NCBI GenBank assembly: GCA_947311795.1
Contig: CAMZLX010000016.1
Span: forward strand, 1 to 5,574
Origin: an uncultured Zetaproteobacteria bacterium
GTDB lineage: Bacteria > Pseudomonadota > Zetaproteobacteria > Mariprofundales > Mariprofundaceae
Direction: 5' to 3'
DNA length: 5,574 nt
Both the position numbers and the translations under genes were made by a program. How positions within the stretch are numbered: position 1 is the first letter of the stretch; each line of letters opens with the position of its first letter. The notes under the pieces were generated by a model. The model saw nothing but the letters and a program-made list of their open reading frames with translations, was not told the origin of the DNA and did no database searches. This document shows, in pieces, positions 1 to 5,297 of this stretch.

Positions 1-749
1 GATGCTGAAGCAAATGACCGCTTAGGCATACGCCCCGCAAGAAACGCTTTACGCCCTGCCCGCACGGCATCACGCATGGCTTCTGCCATCAAACATTCAT
101 CTTTAGCTTCAGCAATAGCTGTGTTAATCAAAGCTGCATCCGCACCAAGCTCCAACGCTTTGGCTGCATCAGAAGCCGTGCCGATGCCTGCATCGACAAC
201 GATAGGCACATTCGCCCGTTCTTTAATCACGCGGATATTAAACGGATTTGCTAACCCGCGCCCTGAGCCAATCGGATTACCCAACGGCATCACAGCCACG
301 CAACCCACATCTTCGAGCTTGGTAGCAACTATCGGGTCATCATTGGTATAGACCATGACTTGAAAACCTTCTTTGACCAACACTTCAGCGGCTTTGATGG
401 TTTCGACTACGTTTGGGTAAAGGGTTTGGGTATCACCCAACACTTCCAGCTTCACCAAATCCCAACCACCAGCCTCCCTTGCAAGTCTAAGGGTGCGAAT
501 AGCATCTTCAGCATTAAAACAACCTGCTGTGTTGGGCAAAATTGTGTATTTTTTAGGGTCGATATAATCGAGTAAATTTTCTTTGCCTGCCTCGGTGATA
601 TTCACGCGGCGCACTGCAACCGTAATCATTTCTGCTTCCGATGCTTCGGTGGCCAACTTTGTGGTCTCAAAATCTTTGTATTTGCCAGAACCCACAATCA
701 AGCGTGATGTAAATTCGTATGTGCCTACTTTAAATGTATCGTTACTCAT
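1..749 (-). CDS. thiG: Thiazole synthase ThiG (3' end cut off by the window edge)
   Basis: ThiG forms the thiazole phosphate half of thiamine in the cytoplasm, from 1-deoxy-D-xylulose 5-phosphate, dehydroglycine and the sulfur on ThiS thiocarboxylate. Read on the minus strand, 249 codons are open from ATG 749 to the edge with no stop. Family lengths are around 255-265, so only about the last ten residues are missing. The frame starts MSNDTFKVGTYEFTSRLIVG. It contains the PNTAGC segment (residues 72-77), the Schiff-base lysine in WDLVKLEV (K100, the family's catalytic lysine), GNPIGSGRGL, and the phosphate-binding barrel end VVDAGIGTASDAAKALELGA. The start is set by a GAGGA Shine-Dalgarno (755-759), five bases upstream, which overlaps the thiS stop codon. 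It is therefore probably translated from the same message as thiS. No internal damage is seen. Confidence 0.97.
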   Translation of the reverse strand, partial: MSNDTFKVGTYEFTSRLIVGSGKYKDFETTKLATEASEAEMITVAVRRVNITEAGKENLLDYIDPKKYTILPNTAGCFNAEDAIRTLRLAREAGGWDLVKLEVLGDTQTLYPNVVETIKAAEVLVKEGFQVMVYTNDDPIVATKLEDVGCVAVMPLGNPIGSGRGLANPFNIRVIKERANVPIVVDAGIGTASDAAKALELGADAALINTAIAEAKDECLMAEAMRDAVRAGRKAFLAGRMPKRSFASA

Positions 750-757
750 ATTTATCC

Positions 758-955
758 TCAGCCGCCGCCAATCATGTGTACGATTTCGATGCGGTCATTT
801 TCTTTCAATTCAGTTGAGTCATATGCACTTTTGGAAACTACTTCTAAATTGCACTCCACTGCCAACATGCGCGTCTCTAAGCCTAGCTCTACAATCAAAT
901 CTGAAATGGTTTTTGCTGAAACATCCGCTTTTTCACCATTGAGTAAAATTTCCAT
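758..955 (-). CDS. thiS: Sulfur carrier protein ThiS
   Basis: ThiS is a small ubiquitin-fold protein. Its C-terminal Gly-Gly is adenylated by ThiF and converted to a thiocarboxylate that donates sulfur to ThiG. The minus-strand frame gives 65 residues (E. coli ThiS has 66), beginning MEILLNGEKADV and ending HMIGGG, so the essential diglycine terminus is intact. The acidic/polar segment ELKENDRIEI before the tail is typical of the family. An in-frame TTG at 964 would add three residues, but it lies directly against the AAGG ribosome site and leaves no spacing. The ATG at 955 has nine bases of spacing and is preferred. The stop is eight bases from thiG, so the two genes should be co-transcribed and translationally linked. 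No ThiF gene lies in the window. Confidence 0.95.
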   Translation of the reverse strand: MEILLNGEKADVSAKTISDLIVELGLETRMLAVECNLEVVSKSAYDSTELKENDRIEIVHMIGGG

Positions 956-964
956 AAAATTCAA

Positions 965-968
965 CCTT
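965..968 (-). promoter_or_regulatory. Ribosome binding site deciding the thiS start
   Basis: On the minus strand AAGG is followed by nine bases and then ATG 955. The alternative upstream TTG at 964 would touch this site, so the site argues for the shorter ThiS. Confidence 0.6.
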
Positions 969-978
969 TTTTGTGTTT

Positions 979-1007
979 TTTATCATTTTTTACGTAAAAA
1001 GTAACAA
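979..1007 (-). promoter_or_regulatory. Candidate promoter for thiSG
   Basis: On the minus strand TTGTTA (1007-1002) and GATAAA (984-979) are separated by 17 bases, each matching four of six sigma70 consensus positions. A start near 972 would give a leader of about 17 bases containing the thiS ribosome site. No THI-box (TPP riboswitch) motif can be seen between thiS and the divergent gene, and the space is too short for one under this promoter. The region is AT-rich, so a chance match is possible. Confidence 0.35.
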
Positions 1008-1035
1008 AAACAGGCTTATCTTTGTATTTTTTGAT

Positions 1036-1064
1036 TTGACCCTAATTTGTTTCCTGCGTACTAT
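1036..1064 (+). promoter_or_regulatory. Sigma70-type promoter of the TPR-aroQ-accBC operon
   Basis: TTGACC (1036-1041) and TACTAT (1059-1064) are separated by exactly 17 bases, each one or two changes from consensus. The expected transcription start is about 1071-1072, which is at the ATG of the first gene. No other promoter this good is seen before accC, so it probably drives all four genes. Confidence 0.65.
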
Positions 1065-1071
1065 AAGCCGC

Positions 1072-1536
1072 ATGTTAGCAGCTTCTTCAGATAATATGGA
1101 AGGTTTGGGTGCACCAAGCTCAAATTCTAGAAACCCTAACGCACCAAAACCTAGAATTTGGTTGGGTGTAAAAGAAGGTTTAAAGGAAGCCAAAGAAGCC
1201 GTGGAAAACAAAAACCTTGCCCTTGCCGAGCAGCTTTTACGTGAAGTTTTAGAGTTTGCCCCCGCAGAGCCTGAGCCTTGGCATATCCTTGCTGCCGTCC
1301 TAAATCGCAAAGGGGAAAAAGAAGAAGCCCGCGAGTGTTTAAAACGCACCTTACTTATCCAAGAAACTGATATTGAACTCCAATCAGACTTACCATCATC
1401 CAAACGTATGGCAAAGCTGCTTTGGGCGCAAGATGAAGCGAGTGCAGCGCTCAATATGCTTGCTGAACTTTTGCTTGAATCGCCAAATGATAAAGAGCTG
1501 ATAGCTCTACAACAAATATGGACATCAACCACATGA
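1072..1536 (+). CDS. Small TPR-repeat protein of unknown function, first gene of the aroQ-accBC operon
   Basis: This frame gives 154 residues. Residues 1-30 are rich in Ser, Asn and Pro and look disordered, with no signal peptide or membrane segment. From about residue 34 it is helical, with tetratricopeptide-like pairs: GLKEAKEAVENKNLALAEQL, then EPWHILAAVLNRKGEKEEA (W70 at the first TPR consensus position and alternating small residues), and a weaker third unit around residues 114-145. TPRs usually hold protein partners, and no catalytic motif is visible. The stop overlaps the aroQ start as ATGA, implying translational coupling. The start is uncertain. ATG 1072 sits at the predicted transcription start and has no Shine-Dalgarno; ATG 1096 also lacks one. 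The longer frame open from 973 begins upstream of the promoter and is unlikely to be translated. I do not recognise a named family. Confidence 0.75.
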   Translation: MLAASSDNMEGLGAPSSNSRNPNAPKPRIWLGVKEGLKEAKEAVENKNLALAEQLLREVLEFAPAEPEPWHILAAVLNRKGEKEEARECLKRTLLIQETDIELQSDLPSSKRMAKLLWAQDEASAALNMLAELLLESPNDKELIALQQIWTSTT

Positions 1537-1979
1537 GCAATTTACATATTCAAATCATACACGGACCTAACCTCAACATGCTCGGCACACGCGAGCCAGG
1601 GCATTATGGCAGTCAAACCCTGATTGATATTGATGAGTCCATTATCCAATTGGGCGACGAATTAAATGTTCAAATCACAAGCTTCCAAAGCAATCATGAA
1701 GGTGAAATTGTTGATAAAATCCAACATTTGGATGCCGATGCTTTAATTATTAACCCTGCTGCATACACCCATACCAGCGTGGCAATTCGAGATGCTTTGT
1801 TGGCAGTCAAAGTGCCATTTGTGGAAGTGCATTTATCCAATATTCACAAACGTGAAGAATTTAGACACAAATCCATGATGGTGGACATGGCAATGGGTGT
1901 AATTGCTGGCTTTGGCGCACAGTCCTACAACCTCGCTCTTAGAGGGCTGCACCACTATTTAACACAATCAAAATCATAA
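1533..1979 (+). CDS. aroQ: Type II 3-dehydroquinate dehydratase
   Basis: AroQ catalyses the third step of the shikimate pathway, 3-dehydroquinate to 3-dehydroshikimate, as a cytoplasmic dodecamer in the type II family. From ATG 1533 the protein has 148 residues, the usual family length. Visible signatures are HGPNLNMLGTREPGHYG with the lid arginine R20 and catalytic tyrosine Y25, FQSNHEGEIVDKI, INPAAYTHTSVAIRDAL (N74 and following), EVHLSNIHKREEFRHKS with catalytic histidine H100 and R111, and the closing GFGAQSYNLAL. An in-frame ATG at 1518 would add five residues inside the TPR gene. The 1533 start is preferred because it forms the ATGA overlap and gives the normal N-terminus, although the ribosome site (TGGA, 1519-1522) is weak. 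That fits translation by coupling. The 17-base gap to accB indicates one operon, a common arrangement in proteobacteria. Confidence 0.96.
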   Translation: MSNLHIQIIHGPNLNMLGTREPGHYGSQTLIDIDESIIQLGDELNVQITSFQSNHEGEIVDKIQHLDADALIINPAAYTHTSVAIRDALLAVKVPFVEVHLSNIHKREEFRHKSMMVDMAMGVIAGFGAQSYNLALRGLHHYLTQSKS

Positions 1980-1996
1980 TTTTTTAGGAGAACACA

Positions 1997-2455
1997 ATGG
2001 ATATTTCAGAAATTCGTAAACTTATTCGCTTGGTTCAGCAAAGCGATGTCACAGAAATCGAGGTGACAGAAGGTGAAAGCACCGTGCGCATATCGCGCCA
2101 GGGCATGGCAGCAGCCGTTGCACCAGTCATGGCTCAACCTATCCCCGCAGTAGCTCCAGTTATGGCAGCACCACAGGCAGCTGCGACTGAAGCATCTCCC
2201 GTTGAAGAAGACACTGAGAATGTAGTCACTTCACCCATGGTTGGCACCTTTTATGCGGCATCTTCGCCCGATGATGACCCCTTTGTATCAGCGGGTACTT
2301 CAGTGAAAAAGGGCGATGTATTGTGCATTGTTGAAGCCATGAAGTTGATGAATGAAATTGAAGCGGAATATGATGGCACGGTTGAAAAAGTATTGGTGAA
2401 AAATGCCGAGCCGCTTGAATATGGTCAGCCTTTGTTCGTCATTACACCAGCGTAA
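1997..2455 (+). CDS. accB: Biotin carboxyl carrier protein of acetyl-CoA carboxylase
   Basis: AccB carries the biotin that AccC carboxylates and AccAD uses to make malonyl-CoA. The 152 residues divide into an N-terminal helical region (MDISEIRKLIRLVQQSDVTE), a flexible Ala/Pro/Met linker at about 36-70, and a biotinyl domain from about 77 to the end. The biotinylated lysine is K116 in EAMKLMNE. The protruding thumb typical of bacterial AccB is present (ASSPDDDPFVSAG, 88-100), and the domain closes with GQPLFVITPA. The start is firm: AGGAG at 1986-1990, six bases from ATG 1997. The linker contains AVAPVMA twice, eleven residues apart. BirA-type biotin ligase, required for activity, is not in the window. 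Confidence 0.97.
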   Translation: MDISEIRKLIRLVQQSDVTEIEVTEGESTVRISRQGMAAAVAPVMAQPIPAVAPVMAAPQAAATEASPVEEDTENVVTSPMVGTFYAASSPDDDPFVSAGTSVKKGDVLCIVEAMKLMNEIEAEYDGTVEKVLVKNAEPLEYGQPLFVITPA

Positions 2456-2458
2456 GGG
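2454..2458 (+). promoter_or_regulatory. Ribosome binding site deciding the accC start
   Basis: AAGGG overlaps the accB stop codon and lies seven bases before ATG 2466. The frame is open further upstream to 2403, inside accB, but that start would add 21 residues not seen in the family. Confidence 0.7.
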
Positions 2459-2465
2459 TAAAATT

Positions 2466-3815
2466 ATGTTTCATAAAATACTTATCGCCAACCGAGGCGA
2501 AATTGCTGTACGTATTATTCGTGCATGTAAAGAATTGGGCATTGAAACGGTTGCGATTTATTCCGAAGCCGACAAAGGTGCTATGCATACCCGCCTTGCC
2601 GATGAATCCGTATGTGTTGGTCCTGCGGTCAGCACGCATTCCTACTTAAATATCCCTGCCATTATGGCTGCTGCATCCCTAACAGATGCCGCTGCTATTC
2701 ACCCAGGTTATGGTTTTCTAGCAGAAAATGCAGAATTTGCCGAAATTGTGATTGAGTCGGGCTACACTTGGATTGGGCCCACGCCTGAATCCATGCGCAT
2801 TATGGGTGATAAAGTTAAAGCCAAACAGCGCATGACTGAAGCTGGCGTGCCTTTGGTCTATGGCTCTCCAGGCGCTGTGCGCACGATTGAAGAAGCCAAA
2901 GAAGTCGCCAAAGACTGTGGTTTCCCTTTAATCATTAAAGCCGCTTCAGGTGGTGGTGGGCGCGGCATGAAAATTGTTCGTGCTGAACCATCTTTACCAT
3001 CCGCATTTAGCTTGTGCCAATCCGAAGCAGGCACTGTGTTTGGCGATGACACCGTCTTTATCGAACAATTCTTAGAAGAGCCACGTCATATTGAGGTGCA
3101 AGTATTGGGTGATGGACATGGTAACATCGTGCACTTGTTTGAACGCGAATGCTCGATTCAACGTAATAATCAAAAGGTTTTAGAAGAAGCGCCAAGTCCT
3201 TCCATCAGCGAGAAAACGCGTAAAGCTATTTGCAAAGCAGGTGTTGCTGCAGCTTCTGCAGTAAACTATGAAGGTGCTGGTACGATTGAATTTTTACTCA
3301 ATCCGGACCAATCCTTCTATTTCATGGAAATGAACACACGAATCCAAGTGGAGCATCCCGTCACAGAGTGGATTACAGGCGTAGATTTGATTGAATGGCA
3401 AATCCGTGTGGCAGCAGGTGAAAAGCTTGCCTTCAAACAAAAGGACATTAAAATTAAAGGTCATGCTATTGAATGCCGCATCAACGCTGAGCATCCTTTC
3501 AAATTTACGCCATCTCCGGGTAAAATTGAATTGTATCATGCACCGGGTGGCCGCAGTGTACGTGTGGATTCAGCCGTTTATACGGGCTACAGCATTCCGC
3601 CGCATTATGATTCTATGATTGCCAAGGTGATTACCCATGCACGCGACAGACAGAAATGTATTCGTCGTATGCAGCGGGCGATTGATGAGCTTGCGATTAT
3701 TGGGATTACCACCAATCAAGAACTGCACAAACGTTTACTTGCCAACCCCGGTTTCCAAGCTGCCGATTTCAACATTCACTTCTTGGAGCGTTGGCTTAAA
3801 CAAATGATTGATTAA
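2466..3815 (+). CDS. accC: Biotin carboxylase subunit of acetyl-CoA carboxylase
   Basis: AccC uses ATP and bicarbonate to carboxylate the biotin on AccB. The protein has 449 residues, the same as E. coli AccC. In order: N-terminal domain KILIANRGEIAVRIIRA; HPGYGFLAENAEFA; IGPTPESMRIMGDK with ATP-binding K116; the ATP-grasp glycine loop SGGGGRGMK (161-169); HIEVQVLGDGHGN; the bicarbonate-site lysine K237 in IQRNNQKVLEEAPSP; metal ligands E275 and E288; the catalytic run MNTRIQVEHPVTE with R292 and E296; and ECRINAE with R338. The residues just before K237 are RNN where E. coli has RRH, the one departure noticed in a core motif. The start follows from the ribosome site overlapping the accB stop, ten bases away. 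The gene is the last of the operon and is followed by a terminator. Confidence 0.98.
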   Translation: MFHKILIANRGEIAVRIIRACKELGIETVAIYSEADKGAMHTRLADESVCVGPAVSTHSYLNIPAIMAAASLTDAAAIHPGYGFLAENAEFAEIVIESGYTWIGPTPESMRIMGDKVKAKQRMTEAGVPLVYGSPGAVRTIEEAKEVAKDCGFPLIIKAASGGGGRGMKIVRAEPSLPSAFSLCQSEAGTVFGDDTVFIEQFLEEPRHIEVQVLGDGHGNIVHLFERECSIQRNNQKVLEEAPSPSISEKTRKAICKAGVAAASAVNYEGAGTIEFLLNPDQSFYFMEMNTRIQVEHPVTEWITGVDLIEWQIRVAAGEKLAFKQKDIKIKGHAIECRINAEHPFKFTPSPGKIELYHAPGGRSVRVDSAVYTGYSIPPHYDSMIAKVITHARDRQKCIRRMQRAIDELAIIGITTNQELHKRLLANPGFQAADFNIHFLERWLKQMID

Positions 3816-3834
3816 CCGTTATTCAACACAAACG

Positions 3835-3868
3835 AAAGGGCTGCCTATGCAAATAGTGCAGCCTTTTT
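3835..3868 (+). terminator. Rho-independent terminator of the aroQ-accBC operon
   Basis: Nineteen bases after the accC stop, AAAGGGCTGC (3835-3844) pairs with GCAGCCTTTT (3858-3867), with one G-U pair. The stem continues through CTAT/ATAG, with T3857 bulged, to a GCAA tetraloop of the stable GNRA class. A run of five T ends it. The minus-strand gene ends at 3889 and reads toward this hairpin. Its own T-tract on that strand is poor (CCCTTTCGTTT), so bidirectional use is possible but unproven. Confidence 0.9.
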
Positions 3869-3888
3869 CATGCCCTGCAAAACTCTAG

Positions 3889-4323
3889 TTAAAACCCGAG
3901 TCCAATCTCAAATGATGAATTGTCTTCCCCAAACACGCCAATAATTGAGATTGCATTAAGGCGAATCGCTGCCTCAAAAGCATAACCCTCACGTTTGGCA
4001 TTGATAAGCAAACCTGCATCAGCATCCTGTGTTATATAAGATACCCCAGCTTCTAATGATAACGATTTACTGCCAGCAACGTAACTTAGGTTGTATTTTT
4101 TTCCTGTCTGACCCCATCCAAACTTCATGGATGGGCCTGCAAAACCTCGCGGATTAGGGTCTGCAAAAATAATACCCATATACAAATACCGACCAAGCAG
4201 TGATTCCGATGAATCACTCAAACTTGATGATGGCTCAACATAAATAAGCCTTGGCCCTATCGCGTGAGCTGTTTGTGCAAATAGAAATATGGCAACCAAA
4301 AAGCCAAGGTATCGTAATATCAT
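3889..4323 (-). CDS. Small exported beta-rich protein, possible outer-membrane barrel
   Basis: The frame gives 144 residues. Residues 1-21 form a clear Sec signal peptide: MILR, a hydrophobic core, then AQTAHA with likely cleavage after A21. There is no lipobox cysteine. The mature part alternates polar and hydrophobic residues in several short strands (for example YNLSYVAGSKSLSLEAGVSY, 77-96) and ends FEIGLGF. A terminal Phe with alternating hydrophobics is the usual signal for insertion into the outer membrane, so a small barrel is plausible. A periplasmic beta protein is the alternative. I do not recognise the family. The ATG overlaps the stop of the phosphofructokinase-like remnant as ATGA, and its own ribosome site is weak (GGGAC). 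It probably arose as a gene translated through coupling to that upstream frame, and whether it is still well expressed is uncertain. Confidence 0.7.
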   Translation of the reverse strand: MILRYLGFLVAIFLFAQTAHAIGPRLIYVEPSSSLSDSSESLLGRYLYMGIIFADPNPRGFAGPSMKFGWGQTGKKYNLSYVAGSKSLSLEAGVSYITQDADAGLLINAKREGYAFEAAIRLNAISIIGVFGEDNSSFEIGLGF

Positions 4324-4525
4324 AAACGTCCCATCTTCGGCAACGCGCCAACAAGTGGTGCAACATAATCAAGCCAAGCTTGCGTCACATCATTACCTGC
4401 ATCGTTGATGTATTCATCTTTCATGGATGTCGCTTCTCTCGCCACGGTGGAAAGAGGGGTCACGAAAAACTGCTTGTGTATGGCTTTGAGGAACCATCAA
4501 CACCGAGCAACACGCCAGAAACAGC
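4320..4525 (-). pseudogene. 3' remnant of a PPi-dependent 6-phosphofructokinase gene, truncated and frameshifted
   Basis: Read on the minus strand, the frame ending at TGA 4322-4320 encodes TPLSTVAREATSMKDEYIND followed by GNDVTQAWLDYVAPLVG and LPKMGRL. This follows the C-terminal pattern of PPi-dependent phosphofructokinases (PL..VA..E..M...I...G..VT.A...Y..PL). The frame meets a stop at 4499-4497. The adjacent frame, before its own stop at 4462-4460, reads AVSGVLLGVDGSSKPYTSSF, which fits the residues just before that block. One extra T in the run of five T (plus-strand A at 4465-4469) would join the two into about 68 codons. Whole enzymes of this family have roughly 400 or more residues, and nothing like the rest is seen upstream. 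The assignment rests on remembered family patterns. The frame break could instead be a sequencing error, but the missing 5' part could not. The upstream boundary is approximate. Confidence 0.55.
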
Positions 4526-4754
4526 AATATAAAATAGTTCGTTTCTTTTGAATATTAATGATGTAACCCCAGTCGTGAAAAATATATAATCTGATTCCTT
4601 CACCATTATGAAGTTACATCTTAAATATTCAAGCCATAAGAAGCAGTGACAGCAATTAAAAGCAGTGGTCTTAGCTATATAGATTAAACTCAGAAAGTCA
4701 TAACATTTGGATATATCACAGAAAATATGCCGCCTTTACAGTATAAAGTGTAAG

Positions 4755-4866
4755 GTTTATGCGTGTTTTCAGGTGGAACCCTTGCGTTTGCTTGAAGCGG
4801 GCGAGGCTAAAGCCCCACTTCCACCACCATGACCATTGGGATGTGCAACTTTAGTCGCGCATAAAC
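4755..4866. repeat. Nested inverted repeat resembling a REP/BIME element
   Basis: Outer arms GTTTATGCG (4755-4763) and CGCATAAAC (4858-4866) are perfect complements. Inside them GGTGGAA (4772-4778) pairs with TTCCACC (4819-4825), and inside those GGCT-AA-AGCC forms a small hairpin (4805-4814). A second hairpin centred on CTTTAG/CTAAAG lies at 4844-4857. Read on the minus strand it gives CTAAAG followed by TTGCACATCC, similar to the plus-strand CTAAAG followed by CCCCACTTCC. Two hairpin units in opposite orientation are the layout of bacterial interspersed mosaic elements. Copies elsewhere in the genome cannot be checked here. Confidence 0.5.
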
Positions 4867-4895
4867 TTTTTTGTGTTGCTTAGTGTCTTTGTGGT
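4867..4895 (-). repeat. Degenerate CACAAAG/CACTAAG repeat
   Basis: On the minus strand the stretch contains CCACAAAGACACTAAGCAAC and then ACAAAAAAG, that is, ACA(A/C)(A/T)AAG-like words at roughly 10-11 base spacing. Similar CACAAAGACAC runs are common between genes in many bacterial genomes. It directly abuts the right arm of the nested repeat. Confidence 0.35.
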
Positions 4896-4938
4896 AAAGA
4901 AATATTTCTCTTGCGCATGGCATACTTTTTGAGGAAAA

Positions 4939-4962
4939 TCTATATAGACATACTATATATAG
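4939..4962. repeat. Two adjacent AT-rich palindromes downstream of yajD
   Basis: TCTATATAGA (4939-4948) and CTATATATAG (4953-4962) are each perfect palindromes, four bases apart. They lie 19 to 42 bases past the yajD stop. They could fold in the transcript, but no U-run follows, so they are not a standard intrinsic terminator. CTATATAGA occurs again at 4675-4683. Confidence 0.4.
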
Positions 4963-4980
4963 CACTTAATTCTATGAATC

Positions 4981-5286
4981 TTATTTATCATCCATCATCT
5001 TTTTTAAATTTGCAAAAGGGTTGGAAGTTGCAACCTCATGTTCATCAGGCGTCGTAATCTCCCGCATTTCACTAAAGCGCTGGTGCTCATTATCATGACA
5101 ATAAATGCAGAGCAACTCCCAGTTGCTACCATCAGCAGGGTTATTGTTATGGTTATGATCTTTATGATGAACCGTAAGTTCTCTCAGGTTTTTTCCAGTA
5201 AAATCTCGTGCACAACGCCCACAAACCCATGGATAAATCTTTAATGCGCGTTCCCGATAGTTTTGCCCTGAACTCGTAGAAACCAT
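4981..5286 (-). CDS. yajD: YajD-like HNH nuclease
   Basis: This frame encodes 101 residues closely resembling E. coli YajD (115 residues), a small HNH-family protein whose biological target is not established. Shared blocks include YRERALKIYPWVCGRC, NLRELTVHHKDHNHNNNP, DGSNWELLCIYCHDNEH and the C-terminal NPFANLKKMM. The zinc-binding cysteines are in CxxC pairs (C22/C25 and C60/C63). The HNH core is H40-H41 with D43-H44, N55, and H64/H68, so the catalytic set looks complete. The N-terminus is shorter than in E. coli and the linker before NPFANL is also reduced. ATG 5286 is chosen because AGGAGG (5292-5297) lies five bases away. ATG 5289 would leave only two bases and add one Met. No signal peptide, and no toxin, methylase or phage partner adjacent, so it appears to stand alone. 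Confidence 0.93.
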   Translation of the reverse strand: MVSTSSGQNYRERALKIYPWVCGRCARDFTGKNLRELTVHHKDHNHNNNPADGSNWELLCIYCHDNEHQRFSEMREITTPDEHEVATSNPFANLKKMMDDK

Positions 5287-5291
5287 CATTT

Positions 5292-5297
5292 CCTCCT
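5292..5297 (-). promoter_or_regulatory. Strong ribosome binding site of yajD
   Basis: On the minus strand a perfect AGGAGG precedes tandem start codons ATGATG. Spacing is five bases to the second and two to the first, favouring the second. An upstream ATG at 5300-5298 opens a four-codon frame (M-R-R-K) whose AGG-AGG codons are the ribosome site itself and whose TGA overlaps the first yajD ATG. Confidence 0.7.

Larger units (their letters stand above)
4526..4980. other. Intergenic stretch without a convincing gene
   Basis: No frame in this stretch shows a ribosome site, a protein pattern or useful length. It is AT-rich and holds a nested repeat element (4755-4866), a degenerate CACAAAG repeat (4867-4895), a perfect 12-base palindrome AGAAATATTTCT (4898-4909), two AT-rich palindromes (4939-4962), and a direct repeat AAGCAGTG (4641-4648 and 4660-4667). 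No tRNA-like or CRISPR-like structure is seen. Confidence 0.6.

Noticed and set aside
583..942. Plus-strand frames across thiG and thiS
   Set aside because: They run opposite two well-recognised genes and show no protein family pattern of their own.
956..1071. Possible TPP riboswitch ahead of thiS
   Set aside because: None of the conserved THI-box blocks is visible on the minus strand, and the leader predicted from the candidate promoter is only about 17 bases.
990..1532. 180-codon minus-strand frame across the TPR gene
   Set aside because: It is the antisense shadow of the TPR gene, has no ribosome site, and gives a low-complexity Ser-rich translation. The plus frame has the promoter, the TPR pattern and the aroQ coupling.
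1518..1532. Upstream ATG 1518 as the aroQ start
   Set aside because: It would add five residues before the usual AroQ N-terminus and has no better ribosome site. ATG 1533 forms the ATGA overlap.
4460..4606. Minus-strand 48-codon frame starting MVKESDYIFFTTGVTSL
   Set aside because: It has no ribosome site, its first half matches nothing convincingly, and its second half is better explained as the out-of-frame part of the phosphofructokinase remnant. A passing likeness of DYIFFTTGVT to class II fructose bisphosphatases was too short to trust.
4641..4667. Two AAGCAGTG copies as a possible CRISPR or iteron start
   Set aside because: Only two 8-base copies, unequal flanks and no further unit. 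Chance is enough to explain them.
4981..5286. HNH gene as part of a restriction, toxin or homing system
   Set aside because: The protein matches the stand-alone YajD type along its whole length, and no methylase, immunity gene, intron or phage gene is adjacent.
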